Shown in pieces: positions 25,778 to 34,831 of a DNA stretch of 64,000 nucleotides; position 1 is the stretch's first letter; every line of letters begins with the position of its first letter. The notes below the pieces were generated by a model that was given only the letters and a program-made list of their open reading frames with translations, searched no databases and was not told where the DNA came from. Position numbers and translations under genes: made by a program. Origin of the DNA: an uncultured Lachnospiraceae bacterium (GTDB lineage: Bacteria > Bacillota > Clostridia > Lachnospirales > Lachnospiraceae); NCBI GenBank assembly GCA_947652925.1, contig CANTEW010000003.1, forward strand, positions 35,208 to 99,207, read 5' to 3'.

Positions 25778-27481
25778 TTACAGCATCAGTCCGCGGTAGC
25801 GGTCGATGCAGGCGTAGATCTCCTGTGGTCTTGGCATGGCCAGGTTAGAGGAGAGATAGGAACTCTCGTTGATGGAGGCCAGGCCTTTTTCGTGGAGCTG
25901 GGCGGACAGTCTGGGTATGATATCCTTTAAGGGAGTGCGTCCGTCAAAACAATGGAGTTCCATATATTTCAGAAGATAGGCCAGAGCGGTGGTCTGTTCG
26001 CTGTCCACCAGTTGTTCCACATAGCGCAGATCCACCGTCTCTTTGTTGATGGAAAAAGCGTCTTTGCCCATGGTCTTCATCTTGATCCGGTCGTTTTTGC
26101 GGAAGGAGGAGGACTGACGGGGGCAGCGGCTGGTGGTGGGTGGCGCTGCTTTCGGTGCGTCTTCGCAGGTCAGTGGGAAGGCTTTAGCTTCCTGTTTGGC
26201 CAGTTCTGTGATGTCCATGGGTTTGTACTGGTTCATCTGTAAGATGGTGTCTGCCACATGGAAATAGGAGCCGGAGCTTCCCGCCACGATGACGGAGGAG
26301 ATCCCCTGTTCCTGGTAGATCTGGCGGACGCGTTCGATGAAAGGCGTGATCGGTTCCTGGTCCCGGTGTACCACCCGCTGCATCAGGTCGTCCCGCACCA
26401 TGAAATTGGTGGCGCAGGTGTCCTCGTCGATGAGGAACAGCCGTGTGTCCGCTTCCATGGCCTCGATCACGTTGGCGGCCTGGGAGGTGCTGCCGCTGGC
26501 GTCTTCTGTGGAGAAGGCGCGGGTATCCCGGTCATTGGGCAAGTTGTTGATGAACATGGAGATGTCGGCTTTCTTGATGCTGCGCCCATCTTCCGCGCGT
26601 ATCTTCACCGCGGTGTCGTCCGTCGCCACATATTCCCGGCCATCCCCGGCGATGTGGTCGTATACGCCCAGTTCCAGGGCTTTCAGCAATGTGGATTTGC
26701 CATGGTAGCCGCCGCCCACGATCAATGTGATCCCCTGGGGGATGCCCATGCCTGTGAGCGGGCCGTGGTTGGGCAGATCCAGAGTGATCTCCAGGGAAGA
26801 GGGGGATCTGAAAGGTACGGCATTTTTCATAGGGCGGGCGGATACGCCGCTCTCTCTGGGCAGGATCGTCCCGTTTGCCACGAAAGCGGTCAGCTTCCGG
26901 GCTTTGATCTGCTGGCGGATGTAATATTGGTCTTCGCTCAGTTCTTTGACTTTCTGGACCTTCCGGGCATCCAGTTTCTTGTAGTAGAGACTCTGGGGGA
27001 TGCACTCCGGCAGGAAATCGAAGAGGATCTTGATCAGTTCCCCAGAGTTGATACGGCGGCCGTCGGCGGGGAATCCCACTTCCATCCGGACCAGAAGACT
27101 GCCGTTCTTTGGATCCATCTGGCAGGCGGTGCGTTCCAGGATCTCCTGTCCGCAGCGGCTGACGCCGATCAGTCCGCTCTTGCCGGAACCACGGGCTTTG
27201 AAACTGTATTGTCCCAGTGCGCGGGAGAACAGGCGCAGGATATGGTCCTGGAGGGCGATACGCTTGTGGGGCTGGTCGTAGGTGTCGGCGGGAAAGCCTG
27301 CCTCCTGTCCGGATACTGCGATGCTGACCTTGGAGGGAGAGGCAAAAGGGTCGCCCTGTACATGGTCGATGTTCAGGATGTATCCGGGAAAACGGTAACT
27401 CCCCCGGGTGTCTTTGTATGCGGGATAACTTTTGTGGTCGATCTGCCGGAGCAGCTGTTTGAGGTCGTTGGCTTGTTTCAT
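25778..27481 (-). CDS. Predicted ABC-class P-loop ATPase (COG3044-like)
   Basis: 567 residues from MKQANDLKQLL. The Walker A-like GGGYHGKSTLL lies near 258-268, a signature-like EDASGSTSQAANVIEA near 328-343, and the Walker B LFLIDEDTCATNFM near 350-363. This is a cytoplasmic ATPase of unknown function, not a transporter: there is no permease and the N-terminal ~220 residues are a separate domain. The gene starts 37 bases after ilvN with AAAGGAG upstream, so it can be cotranscribed with ilvBN. An in-frame GTG four codons earlier overlaps the ribosome-binding site and is not preferred. Confidence 0.88.
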   Translation of the reverse strand: MKQANDLKQLLRQIDHKSYPAYKDTRGSYRFPGYILNIDHVQGDPFASPSKVSIAVSGQEAGFPADTYDQPHKRIALQDHILRLFSRALGQYSFKARGSGKSGLIGVSRCGQEILERTACQMDPKNGSLLVRMEVGFPADGRRINSGELIKILFDFLPECIPQSLYYKKLDARKVQKVKELSEDQYYIRQQIKARKLTAFVANGTILPRESGVSARPMKNAVPFRSPSSLEITLDLPNHGPLTGMGIPQGITLIVGGGYHGKSTLLKALELGVYDHIAGDGREYVATDDTAVKIRAEDGRSIKKADISMFINNLPNDRDTRAFSTEDASGSTSQAANVIEAMEADTRLFLIDEDTCATNFMVRDDLMQRVVHRDQEPITPFIERVRQIYQEQGISSVIVAGSSGSYFHVADTILQMNQYKPMDITELAKQEAKAFPLTCEDAPKAAPPTTSRCPRQSSSFRKNDRIKMKTMGKDAFSINKETVDLRYVEQLVDSEQTTALAYLLKYMELHCFDGRTPLKDIIPRLSAQLHEKGLASINESSYLSSNLAMPRPQEIYACIDRYRGLML

Positions 27482-27518
27482 GGATCTGCGCACTCCTTTC
27501 TCATGATACAGTAGTCTT

Positions 27519-28019
27519 TTACCGGTCTTGCATGCTGATGGCTTCTACGGCGACGCTCCCGCCCCGTACCACCTCGATGCGCCCGCTGAAATCCTGGTTT
27601 AGGAGATCGATGATGTCGTTGTTGCGGGCTTCTGTCTGGGTGGACTCCAGGAGGATGCTGTTCTTGCCGTAGTCAGTGACCTGTATGCCGAAGACCTGCG
27701 CGATCCGGAATACTTCTTCACGGTCGCTCTTGTTGCAGCCTTTGACTTTTACAAATAAGATCTCTTTCATATGGATGGGCGTGTCTGTGAAATCGATCAC
27801 TTTGATGATGCCCACGCTGCGGTTCAATTGTTTTTTGATCTGTTCAAAGGTGATATCGTCGCTGATCACTCCGATGGTCATGCGGGAGACGGTGGGGTCT
27901 TCAGTCTCGCCCACTGTGAGGGACTGCAGGTTGTATGATTTCCCGGAGAAAAGACCGGAGATCTTGGCCAGCATGCCGACTTCATTTTCAACGAACAGTG
28001 AGATCCAACGTTTTTTCAT
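27519..28019 (-). CDS. ilvN: Acetolactate synthase small (regulatory) subunit
   Basis: 166 residues from MKKRWISLFVENEVGMLAKISGLFSGKSYN, an N-terminal ACT domain, followed by the C-terminal domain (KEILFVKVKGCNKSDREEVFRIAQVFG). It confers valine feedback regulation on the large subunit. It starts 10 bases after ilvB and follows GGAGG. A longer in-frame extension runs into ilvB and is not needed. Normal length for the family. Confidence 0.95.
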   Translation of the reverse strand: MKKRWISLFVENEVGMLAKISGLFSGKSYNLQSLTVGETEDPTVSRMTIGVISDDITFEQIKKQLNRSVGIIKVIDFTDTPIHMKEILFVKVKGCNKSDREEVFRIAQVFGIQVTDYGKNSILLESTQTEARNNDIIDLLNQDFSGRIEVVRGGSVAVEAISMQDR

Positions 28020-28029
28020 GATCGTCCTC

Positions 28030-29760
28030 CTAACATTCCATGAGCATTTCATTGAGTGGTTTGCCTGTGGGTACCATGGGTGACACATTTGCTTCTGGAT
28101 CGATGATGAATTCGATCAGGGTGGGGCGTTTTGTTTCGTTTTTGGCTGCCAGGAAAGCAGCTTCTATGTCTTCTGCCTGTTCCACGCGGATGCCCTGGGC
28201 CCCATAGCTCTCTGCGAGCTTGATGAAGTCCGGCGTGTAGGGCGGGCAGCATTTATCCGATTCCAGGCAGTTCCTGGTGCAGCCTTTGCGGTATCTTAAG
28301 CAGGTAGCGGAGTAGCGTTTGTCGAAGAACATCTCCTGCCACTGGCGCACGTTCCCCAGCCAGGAATTATTCAGGACGCATAAGATCAGCGGCAGTTCCT
28401 GGCACATAGCGGTAGCCATCTCCTGGATGTTCATCTGCATGCCGCCGTCGCCGGAGACGGCGATGACCCTCTGGTCAGGATTGCCCAGCTGTGCGCCGAT
28501 GGCGGCGGGCAGGCCGTAGCCCATGGTCCCCAGGCCGCCGGAGGTGAGGAGCTGCCTCTTTCCGGTCATGCTCAAAAACTGGGTCGTCCAGAGCTGGTTC
28601 TGTCCCACGTCGGTGGTGACGATCGCATCCGGGAACAGTTCATTGATCTTGCGGATGATCTTCTCCGGGTTCAGTCCGGGATAGCGGTGATCCATATGGA
28701 TGGGGTACTTGTCTTTCCAGTCCTGTATCCGGGCCAGCCACTCTTCGGTGGGCAGCGGCTTTGCGCAGTCCAGCATCTTAGCGATGGCATTTCCCGCGTC
28801 GGCTACGATGGGGATGTCCACCACGATGTTCCTGGAGATAGAGGCCGTGTCGATGTCGATGTGGATGATCGTGGCGTTCTTGGCAAATTCACTGATCTTC
28901 CCGGTGATGCGGTCGTTGAAGCGGGTGCCGATGGAGAAGAGTACATCGCATTCGCTGATCGCCGTGTTGGAGGCATAGTTGCCGTGGATGCCGATGTTCC
29001 CCACATACAGGGGATGGTCGCTGGGGATCGCTCCTTTGCCCATGATCGTGGTGATCACGGGGACGCGTGTCAGTTCTGCCAGCCTGGTCATGGCTTTGTT
29101 GGCGCGGGAGATGTTCACACCTCCGCCCAGGAGAAAGACGGGGCGCTTGGCAGTGTTTAGAACGTTCACGGCTTTTCTGAGCTGGCCCTCGTGGACTTTG
29201 GTGCTGGGCTTGTAGCTGCGGATATTTGCCTCGGAAGGATACTCGTCTGAGCCAAGGGCTTTTTGGATATCTTTGGGGATGTCCACCAGCACGGGGCCGG
29301 GCTTTCCGTTGCAGGCGATGAAGAAAGCTTCTTTGATGATCCGGCCCAGGTCCTCCCGGTCCCGTACGGTGACGCAGTGTTTGCAGATGCTGCGGGTGAT
29401 CCCCACGATGTCTACCTCCTGGAAGGCGTCGTTTCCGATCAGGTCAGTGGGTACCTGCCCGGTAAAACATACCAGCGGCACGCTGTCATAGTTGGCGGTG
29501 GCGATCCCGGTGACCAGGTTCGTCGCCCCTGGCCCGCTGGTCACCAGGCAGACGCCGGGTCTGCCCGTGGAGCGGGCATAGCCGTCCGCTGCGTGTACCA
29601 GCGCCTGTTCGTGCCGGGGCAGGATGACTTCGATATCGGTCTGTCCGTACAGGGAATCGAACAGGTCGATGGCCTGTCCCCCGGGATAGCCGAAGAGGAT
29701 ATCGACCCCTTCTTCTTTTAATGCTTTTATAAATAGATCGGTCCCTTTGATCTGAGCCAT
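28030..29760 (-). CDS. ilvB: Acetolactate synthase large subunit
   Basis: 576 residues. A thiamine-diphosphate enzyme that condenses two pyruvates, or pyruvate plus 2-oxobutyrate, in branched-chain amino acid synthesis. It has the catalytic-glutamate region (ILPRHEQALVHAADGYARS near 40-58), the FAD-binding middle domain and the ThDP motif GDGGMQMNIQEMATA near 439-453, followed by LNNSWLGNVRQWQ. A cysteine-rich insert, CLRYRKGCTRNCLESDKCC, sits near 485-503, where Escherichia enzymes have a shorter linker. The start follows AAAGGAGGAAC. A T-box leader precedes it, so expression responds to tRNA charging. Confidence 0.96.
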   Translation of the reverse strand: MAQIKGTDLFIKALKEEGVDILFGYPGGQAIDLFDSLYGQTDIEVILPRHEQALVHAADGYARSTGRPGVCLVTSGPGATNLVTGIATANYDSVPLVCFTGQVPTDLIGNDAFQEVDIVGITRSICKHCVTVRDREDLGRIIKEAFFIACNGKPGPVLVDIPKDIQKALGSDEYPSEANIRSYKPSTKVHEGQLRKAVNVLNTAKRPVFLLGGGVNISRANKAMTRLAELTRVPVITTIMGKGAIPSDHPLYVGNIGIHGNYASNTAISECDVLFSIGTRFNDRITGKISEFAKNATIIHIDIDTASISRNIVVDIPIVADAGNAIAKMLDCAKPLPTEEWLARIQDWKDKYPIHMDHRYPGLNPEKIIRKINELFPDAIVTTDVGQNQLWTTQFLSMTGKRQLLTSGGLGTMGYGLPAAIGAQLGNPDQRVIAVSGDGGMQMNIQEMATAMCQELPLILCVLNNSWLGNVRQWQEMFFDKRYSATCLRYRKGCTRNCLESDKCCPPYTPDFIKLAESYGAQGIRVEQAEDIEAAFLAAKNETKRPTLIEFIIDPEANVSPMVPTGKPLNEMLMEC

Positions 29761-29782
29761 AAAGTGTTCCTCCTTTATACAT

Positions 29783-30120
29783 AAAAAGCCCTAAGCCGTC
29801 TATGGGCTTAGGGCGGATAAATGTCCGTGGTACCACCTAAATTCAAAGAATATCTTCTCTGCACTCTGCCGGTACGGATCTGTACTCATCTTAAATTAAA
29901 GAGTCTTAAACAGACCGATACCGCATCCCTGTAACGTGGGATAGACGATAAAACTTATTTAGGTGAGCAGGATATATCCCATCCCCGCCTGTTCAGTCTT
30001 ACTGCTCAAGGGCTACTTTCAGCATCTTCTCCATGAGGATCCCCACCAGCCATCCCCTCTCTGCGATATCGACAGATGCATACTCCTCCCTGTCATAGCA
30101 TTTCCCTATTGCTCGATATT
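29783..30120 (-). promoter_or_regulatory. T-box riboswitch leader of ilvBN
   Basis: Read on the minus strand, the leader contains the T-box sequence GGTGGTACCACGGACA (around 29838-29824) followed by a terminator: GCCCTAAGCC / GGCTTAGGGC stem (29788-29814) and TTTTT (29787-29783). Stem I begins near 30070 with the AGAGAGGGGATGGCTGGT AG-bulge region. The specifier loop lies around GAAGATGCTGAAAGTAGCCC; by alignment the codon could be CTG (Leu) or TGC (Cys), and Leu fits the genes controlled. Uncharged tRNA binding would stabilise the antiterminator and turn on ilvB, ilvN and probably the ATPase gene. Confidence 0.92.
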
Positions 30121-30126
30121 TTTTGT

Positions 30127-30156
30127 AGTATAGCAGAAGAGCGGATCCTTTGTCAA
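30127..30156 (-). promoter_or_regulatory. Promoter of the T-box-ilvBN operon
   Basis: On the minus strand TTGACA (30156-30151), 18-base spacer, TATACT (30132-30127), just upstream of the T-box leader. Confidence 0.8.
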
Positions 30157-30191
30157 TAATAACTTTTCATGAGGAGGGATCCAGAAAATGT

Positions 30192-30220
30192 TTTCATAAG
30201 GATAGGATATGTGGTATAAT
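30192..30220 (+). promoter_or_regulatory. Promoter of the secreted beta-helix gene
   Basis: TTTCAT (30192-30197), 17-base spacer, TATAAT (30215-30220), about 50 bases before the start. It diverges from the ilv promoter. Confidence 0.6.
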
Positions 30221-30268
30221 ATCTTTACATTACATAAATACAATGTGGACAAGAGGAGGCGATAGTAG

Positions 30269-31390
30269 ATGAAGAAGTTAAGGGTGTTTTTGCTGACGGC
30301 CCTGCTGCTGCTGGCGATGCCGGTGTGTGTCTGGGGCGCGCCTGCGGGGAGTAAGGCCACAGGGGCAAAGCTACCCAAGTATAAGACAGTCAAGGAGATG
30401 ACAGTGGAGAAAGATGATTTTTCCAGGAGTCTGTGGAGATGCTTAGAGGAAGCCCGTAAGAAGGCCAGCAAGACAAAACAGTATAAGATCATCATCCCGC
30501 CAGGGACCTATACCGCTGAACAGTGGCAGAATGTCCCCAGCAATACCTGGATCTATGCCAAAGGCGCCACGATCTATGCCAAGAAGGGAAAACCGAATAT
30601 GGTGTTCCTGACAAACCAGAAGCTCAAAGGCACATTGGAGAATATCAAGATCGAAGGCGGCACGTGGAATACCACCAAACAGTCGGTAAACGATGCACCA
30701 GATACAGCGCCGATCCGGTTTGCCCATGTGAAGGACCTGATCATCCAGGATATGACTTTAAAATGTAACCGGCGGGCACATCTGATCGAGCTGGCGGCGA
30801 TCGACGGACTGACGATCGCGGGATGCACCATATCGGGGAACAAGCGGTATGGAGGCGTACAGCCGAAAGAAGCGATCCAGCTGGATGTATCCACGGAAAG
30901 GGCCATGGTCAATATGCTCCCGTATGATGGGAAGGGCTGCCATAATGCGATCATTGAAGGCAACACTTTCTATAATGTTGCCAGAGGCGTGGGTTCCCAT
31001 CATGAAGCGCACAGTTCGATCGAAAAGGATCCTTACACCAATGTGACGGTGAGGGATAATACTTTTAGGGATCTGGAGGGTGAGGCCATATTCACCCTGT
31101 GGTGGAAATACTGTACGATAGAGGGGAATACTATTACCAACGGAAAGAGAGCGGGCGTATATCTGGAGAAGGGCACGAAGATCCGGATCGCCAACAATAC
31201 GATGAACAAGATATCCGTTTACAGCGGCGAGAGGAAAAAGGTCTTTGGACCGCAGACGGCAGGTGTCATGGTGCGTGGCTGCAACAACAACTACATCCAG
31301 AGGAATACAGTCTCTAAATGCAAAGGAAAGGCTGTATTGCTGCAGAATATCTGCAAAAAGAATGTGATCAAGAATAACAAGAAGAGATAA
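30269..31390 (+). CDS. Secreted right-handed parallel beta-helix protein
   Basis: 373 residues. A signal peptide (1 to about 23, cleavage after VWG-A) precedes a pectate-lyase-like beta-helix rich in repeated rungs such as LTIAGCTISGNK, AIIEGNTFYNVA, VTVRDNTFRDLEG, CTIEGNTITNG and IRIANNTMNKI. The N-terminal TIIIPPGTYTAEQW-like strand is a common cap of such folds. It probably binds or cleaves a polysaccharide outside the cell; no catalytic residue can be assigned. The SHHEAHSS segment near 250 could be a functional loop. It is a single-gene unit with its own promoter and terminator. The start follows AGAGGAGGCG. Confidence 0.85.
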   Translation: MKKLRVFLLTALLLLAMPVCVWGAPAGSKATGAKLPKYKTVKEMTVEKDDFSRSLWRCLEEARKKASKTKQYKIIIPPGTYTAEQWQNVPSNTWIYAKGATIYAKKGKPNMVFLTNQKLKGTLENIKIEGGTWNTTKQSVNDAPDTAPIRFAHVKDLIIQDMTLKCNRRAHLIELAAIDGLTIAGCTISGNKRYGGVQPKEAIQLDVSTERAMVNMLPYDGKGCHNAIIEGNTFYNVARGVGSHHEAHSSIEKDPYTNVTVRDNTFRDLEGEAIFTLWWKYCTIEGNTITNGKRAGVYLEKGTKIRIANNTMNKISVYSGERKKVFGPQTAGVMVRGCNNNYIQRNTVSKCKGKAVLLQNICKKNVIKNNKKR

Positions 31391-31402
31391 ACGGCACAAG
31401 AG

Positions 31403-31427
31403 CGGGTGACTTCGGTCATCCGTTTTT
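31403..31427 (+). terminator. Rho-independent terminator
   Basis: CGGGTGAC / GTCATCCG stem closed by a TTCG tetraloop, then TTTTT. Confidence 0.8.
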
Positions 31428-31459
31428 CGCTCTCACAGGAAAGGATGCCAGAAAAATAA

Positions 31460-31488
31460 TTGACAAAACAGGCCGCTTCCCATAGACT
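31460..31488 (+). promoter_or_regulatory. Promoter of the cysE-cysS-mrnC-rlmB operon
   Basis: TTGACA (31460-31465), 17-base spacer, TAGACT (31483-31488), 50 bases before cysE. Confidence 0.7.
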
Positions 31489-31537
31489 ATCTAGATAAAG
31501 TAGTATGTTTTGCATCTTTCATAAAAGGAGCAGCTGC

Positions 31538-32227
31538 ATGAGTTTTTTGAAGCATTTTAAGGAAGAGTTTTCGGTCATCAAGGAGAGGGATCCGGCGATC
31601 AAGACGCCCTGGGAAGTGATCTTATATCCCAGCTTCCGGGTCATGTTAAAATATCGCCGTGCACATAGATTGTATGAGAAGGGTCATTTTTTTCTCGCCA
31701 GGATGATCTCCCAGCGGGCGGCTCGCAAGACGGGGATCGAGATCCATCCGGGGGCGAAGATCGGAAGAGGGCTGTTCATCGACCATGGGAGCGGAGTGAT
31801 CATAGGGGAGACGGCTGTCATCGGGGACAATGTGACTCTGTACCAGGGGGTGACGCTGGGAGGGACGGGCAAGGAGACGGGCAAACGCCATCCCACCCTG
31901 AAAGACAATGTGATGGTGAGCGCCGGGGCGAAGCTGCTGGGTTCTTTCACAGTGGGTGAAAATTCCAAGATCGGAGCGGGAGCGGTGGTGCTGCAGGAGG
32001 TGCCCCCCAACTGCACGGTGGTGGGGATCCCAGGGCGGGTGGTAAAATGTAAAGATGTCCGTGTGCCCCGGGAGGCGCTGGACCATATCCATATGCCAGA
32101 CCCCATCAAAGAGGATATACAGAGGCTGCAGCGTGAGAACAATGTACTGCACAACCGTCTGGTGGATCTGGAAAATGAACTGCGCTGTCTGAAGAGGAAG
32201 GAAAAAGAGGAGGATAAACGACCATGA
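31538..32227 (+). CDS. cysE: Serine O-acetyltransferase
   Basis: 229 residues from MSFLKHFKEEF. It makes O-acetylserine from serine and acetyl-CoA, the first step of cysteine synthesis. The left-handed beta-helix hexapeptides (GIEIHPGAKIGRGLFIDHGSGVIIGETAVIG) include the catalytic His in DHGSGVVIG-type context and GGTGKETGKRHPT. A C-terminal coiled-coil tail (LQRENNVLHNRLVDLENELRCLKRK) extends beyond the core. The start follows AAAAGGAG; its stop overlaps the cysS start (ATGA), coupling cysteine synthesis to cysteinyl-tRNA synthesis. Confidence 0.95.
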   Translation: MSFLKHFKEEFSVIKERDPAIKTPWEVILYPSFRVMLKYRRAHRLYEKGHFFLARMISQRAARKTGIEIHPGAKIGRGLFIDHGSGVIIGETAVIGDNVTLYQGVTLGGTGKETGKRHPTLKDNVMVSAGAKLLGSFTVGENSKIGAGAVVLQEVPPNCTVVGIPGRVVKCKDVRVPREALDHIHMPDPIKEDIQRLQRENNVLHNRLVDLENELRCLKRKEKEEDKRP

Positions 32228-33633
32228 AGGTATATAATACCCTGTCTAGACAAAAAGAAGAGTTCGTGCCCTTAGAGGAGGGCACGGTGAAGATGTACGT
32301 GTGCGGGCCTACGGTGTATAACCTGATCCATATCGGGAACGCCAGGCCCATGATCGTTTTCGATACAGTGCGCAGGTATCTGGAGTACCGGGGATACCGT
32401 GTAGAGTATGTATCCAATTTTACGGATGTGGATGATAAGATCATCGCGAAGGCAGTGGAAGAGGGTTCCACTGCGGAAGAGGTCTCCCAGCGTTACATCG
32501 CGGAATGTAAGAAAGATATGGAGGGCATGCATGTGCGCCCGGCCACAGAGCATCCGCTGGCCACCCAGGAGATCCAGGGGATGGTGGAGATGATCCAGAC
32601 CCTGATCGATAAAGGGTATGCGTATCCGTCCTCGGATGGCACAGTCTATTTCCGGGTAAAGAGTTTTCCTTCCTACGGAAAACTGTCCCATAAGAACCTG
32701 GACGATCTGCAGTCGGGCTTTCGCGCACTGCAGGTGTCCGGGGCCGGGCAGAAAGAAGACCCGCTGGATTTTGTCCTGTGGAAACCGAAGAAAGAAGGAG
32801 AACCTTCCTGGCCGTCCCCCTGGTGCGACGGGCGTCCGGGCTGGCATATCGAGTGTTCTGTGATGGCGAAGAAATATCTGGGTGAACAGATCGATATCCA
32901 CGCGGGGGGCGAGGATCTGATCTTTCCCCACCATGAAAATGAGATCGCTCAGAGTGAATGCTGCAATGGAAGACCATTTGCCCGGTATTGGCTCCACAAT
33001 GCTTTTTTGAACATTGACAACAGGAAAATGTCCAAATCCCTGGGCAACTTTTTTACAGTCCGGGAGGTGGCGGAGGAATACGATCTGCAGGTGCTGCGCT
33101 TCTTTATGCTCAGCGCTCATTACCGCAGTCCCTTGAATTTCAGCCGGGACCTGATGACGGCGGCGAAAAACGGCCTGGAGAGGATACAGACGGCGGCGGG
33201 GCACCTGCGCCAGATGAAGGAGCAGGGCCAGCCGGGAGAGATGTCGGGAGCGGAGACGGCGGCCTTGGAGCAGGCAGAAAAGTTTATCTGTAAGTTCCAG
33301 GATGCCATGGATGATGACTTTAATACAGCAGACGCGATCGCGGCGGTATTTGAACTGGTAAAATTCTCCAATACCCAGGCAAAAGAAGGATGTACAGGGA
33401 GCTTTGCAGAGAAGCTGTACGGTATCTTGTGTACACTTTCAGATATCCTGGGACTGTCCCTGGAGGCAGAAGAGGAGATCTTGGATCAGGAGATCGAGGA
33501 TCTGATCGCCCAGAGACAGGCGGCCAGGAAAGCAAGGGATTTCCAGAAGGCGGACCAGATCCGCGATACACTGCTTGAAAAGGGCATCCTGCTGGAGGAT
33601 ACCCGGGAAGGGGTCAAATGGAAGAGGGTCTAG
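32224..33633 (+). CDS. cysS: Cysteinyl-tRNA synthetase
   Basis: 469 residues, class I synthetase. It shows the HIGH-like IHIGNARP near 34-41, the zinc ligand C28 (VCGPTVYN), WHIECSVMA near 207 with zinc-binding Cys, HHENEIAQSE near 237 and KMSKSLGNF near 269-277. The C-terminal DALR/anticodon-binding region is complete. It attaches Cys to tRNA-Cys. It overlaps cysE by 4 bases and mrnC by 16 bases, a conserved Firmicutes arrangement. Confidence 0.97.
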   Translation: MKVYNTLSRQKEEFVPLEEGTVKMYVCGPTVYNLIHIGNARPMIVFDTVRRYLEYRGYRVEYVSNFTDVDDKIIAKAVEEGSTAEEVSQRYIAECKKDMEGMHVRPATEHPLATQEIQGMVEMIQTLIDKGYAYPSSDGTVYFRVKSFPSYGKLSHKNLDDLQSGFRALQVSGAGQKEDPLDFVLWKPKKEGEPSWPSPWCDGRPGWHIECSVMAKKYLGEQIDIHAGGEDLIFPHHENEIAQSECCNGRPFARYWLHNAFLNIDNRKMSKSLGNFFTVREVAEEYDLQVLRFFMLSAHYRSPLNFSRDLMTAAKNGLERIQTAAGHLRQMKEQGQPGEMSGAETAALEQAEKFICKFQDAMDDDFNTADAIAAVFELVKFSNTQAKEGCTGSFAEKLYGILCTLSDILGLSLEAEEEILDQEIEDLIAQRQAARKARDFQKADQIRDTLLEKGILLEDTREGVKWKRV

Positions 33634-34064
33634 ATCAGATGGGACTTATCGAGGAGCGGTTTGGGCTGGAAGATGTGGATATCCGCACGTATTCTCCCCT
33701 GGCGCTGGCATATATCGGGGATGGTGTCTATGAGCTGGTCATACGGACGGTGCTGATCAAAAAAGGGAACTGTCCCGCCAGCAGGCTGCATAAACAGGCC
33801 AGCAGACTGGTCTGCGCCGGTGCCCAGTCCAGGATGATGCAGGCGCTGGAGCCTCTGCTCACACAGGAAGAGAGCCATATCTATAAAAGGGGGCGCAATG
33901 CCCATTCTCCCACCATGGCAAAGCACGCCACAGTGACAGAGTACCGCAGGGCCACCGGGTTCGAGGCGCTGGTGGGCTGGCTCTACCTCATGCGGCGGTG
34001 GGAGCGCATGGTGGATCTGATAAAGACAGGTGTTGGATACGTGAGTTTAGGATCGGAGGGATGA
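33618..34064 (+). CDS. mrnC: Mini-ribonuclease III
   Basis: 148 residues. An RNase III catalytic domain without the double-stranded RNA-binding domain. Its start region SPLALAYIGDGVYELVIRTVLI holds the D/E metal-binding motif, and ATGFEALVGWLYL near 113 the second signature. It matures 23S rRNA ends in Bacillus with ribosomal protein L3. The start lies inside cysS, and the next gene, an rRNA methyltransferase, is two bases downstream. The length is normal for MrnC. Confidence 0.95.
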   Translation: MEEGLDQMGLIEERFGLEDVDIRTYSPLALAYIGDGVYELVIRTVLIKKGNCPASRLHKQASRLVCAGAQSRMMQALEPLLTQEESHIYKRGRNAHSPTMAKHATVTEYRRATGFEALVGWLYLMRRWERMVDLIKTGVGYVSLGSEG

Positions 34065-34066
34065 AG

Positions 34067-34807
34067 ATGGACAAGCAGCAACAGTTGGAAGGCCGCCATG
34101 CCGTGGCAGAGGCGCTGCGCGCCGGACACACCCTGGACAGATTATTTGTCCTGGACGGGTGCAAAGACGGCCCGGTGTCCTCTATTGTGAAAAAGGCAAA
34201 AAGGGGCGACACCATCATACGGTATGTATCCAGAGAGCGTCTGGACCAGCTCTCAGAGACGGGGAAGCACCAGGGTGTGATCGCGCATATGGCGGCTTAT
34301 GGATATGCGACAGTAGGAGAGATCCTCCAAAGAGCAGAGGAAAAAGGAGGACCCCCCTTTCTCTTCCTCCTGGACGGCATCCAGGACCCCCATAACCTGG
34401 GGGCGATCATCAGGACGGCGGATCAGGCCGGCGCCCATGGGGTGATCATCCCAAAACATCGGGCTGTGGGCCTGACTGCCGGAGTGGCCCGGGCATCAGC
34501 AGGCGCGATCAATCATATGCCGGTGGCGCGCGTCACCAATCTGGCAAGGACGATCGATGAGCTGAAGAAAGAGGGCATCTGGATCGTATGTGCAGATATG
34601 GAAGGGAAAGTGATGTACGAGCAGGATCTTCGGGGGCCTGTGGGGCTGGTGATCGGCGGTGAGGGCGCGGGCGTTGCCCGGCTGCTCCGGGAAAAATGCG
34701 ATCTGACAGCTTCCATACCTATGAACGGACATGTGGATTCCCTGAATGCGTCCGTGGCGGCGGGGATCCTGGCCTACGAAGTGGTACGGCAGCGGATGTA
34801 TAGATGA
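34067..34807 (+). CDS. rlmB: 23S rRNA (guanosine-2'-O)-methyltransferase, TrmH/RlmB family
   Basis: 246 residues from MDKQQQLEGRHAVAEAL. An N-terminal substrate-binding domain precedes the SPOUT domain with its trefoil-knot motifs: LDGIQDPHNLGAIIRTADQAG near 102, VIGGEGAGVARLL near 196 and IPMNGHVDSLNASVAAGILAYE near 217. It uses S-adenosylmethionine to methylate a ribose 2'-OH in 23S rRNA. An ATG 6 bases earlier overlaps the mrnC stop; the one at 34067 is better spaced from GGAGGG (34055-34060). Confidence 0.93.
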   Translation: MDKQQQLEGRHAVAEALRAGHTLDRLFVLDGCKDGPVSSIVKKAKRGDTIIRYVSRERLDQLSETGKHQGVIAHMAAYGYATVGEILQRAEEKGGPPFLFLLDGIQDPHNLGAIIRTADQAGAHGVIIPKHRAVGLTAGVARASAGAINHMPVARVTNLARTIDELKKEGIWIVCADMEGKVMYEQDLRGPVGLVIGGEGAGVARLLREKCDLTASIPMNGHVDSLNASVAAGILAYEVVRQRMYR

Positions 34808-34831
34808 GGTCTATAGGAAGGTGGTCATAGT

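Noticed and set aside
26258-27514. 418-codon plus-strand frame opposite the ABC-class ATPase
   Set aside because: It is the antisense of a well-supported gene; the composition (Gly, Val, Asp, His rich) is typical of a shadow.
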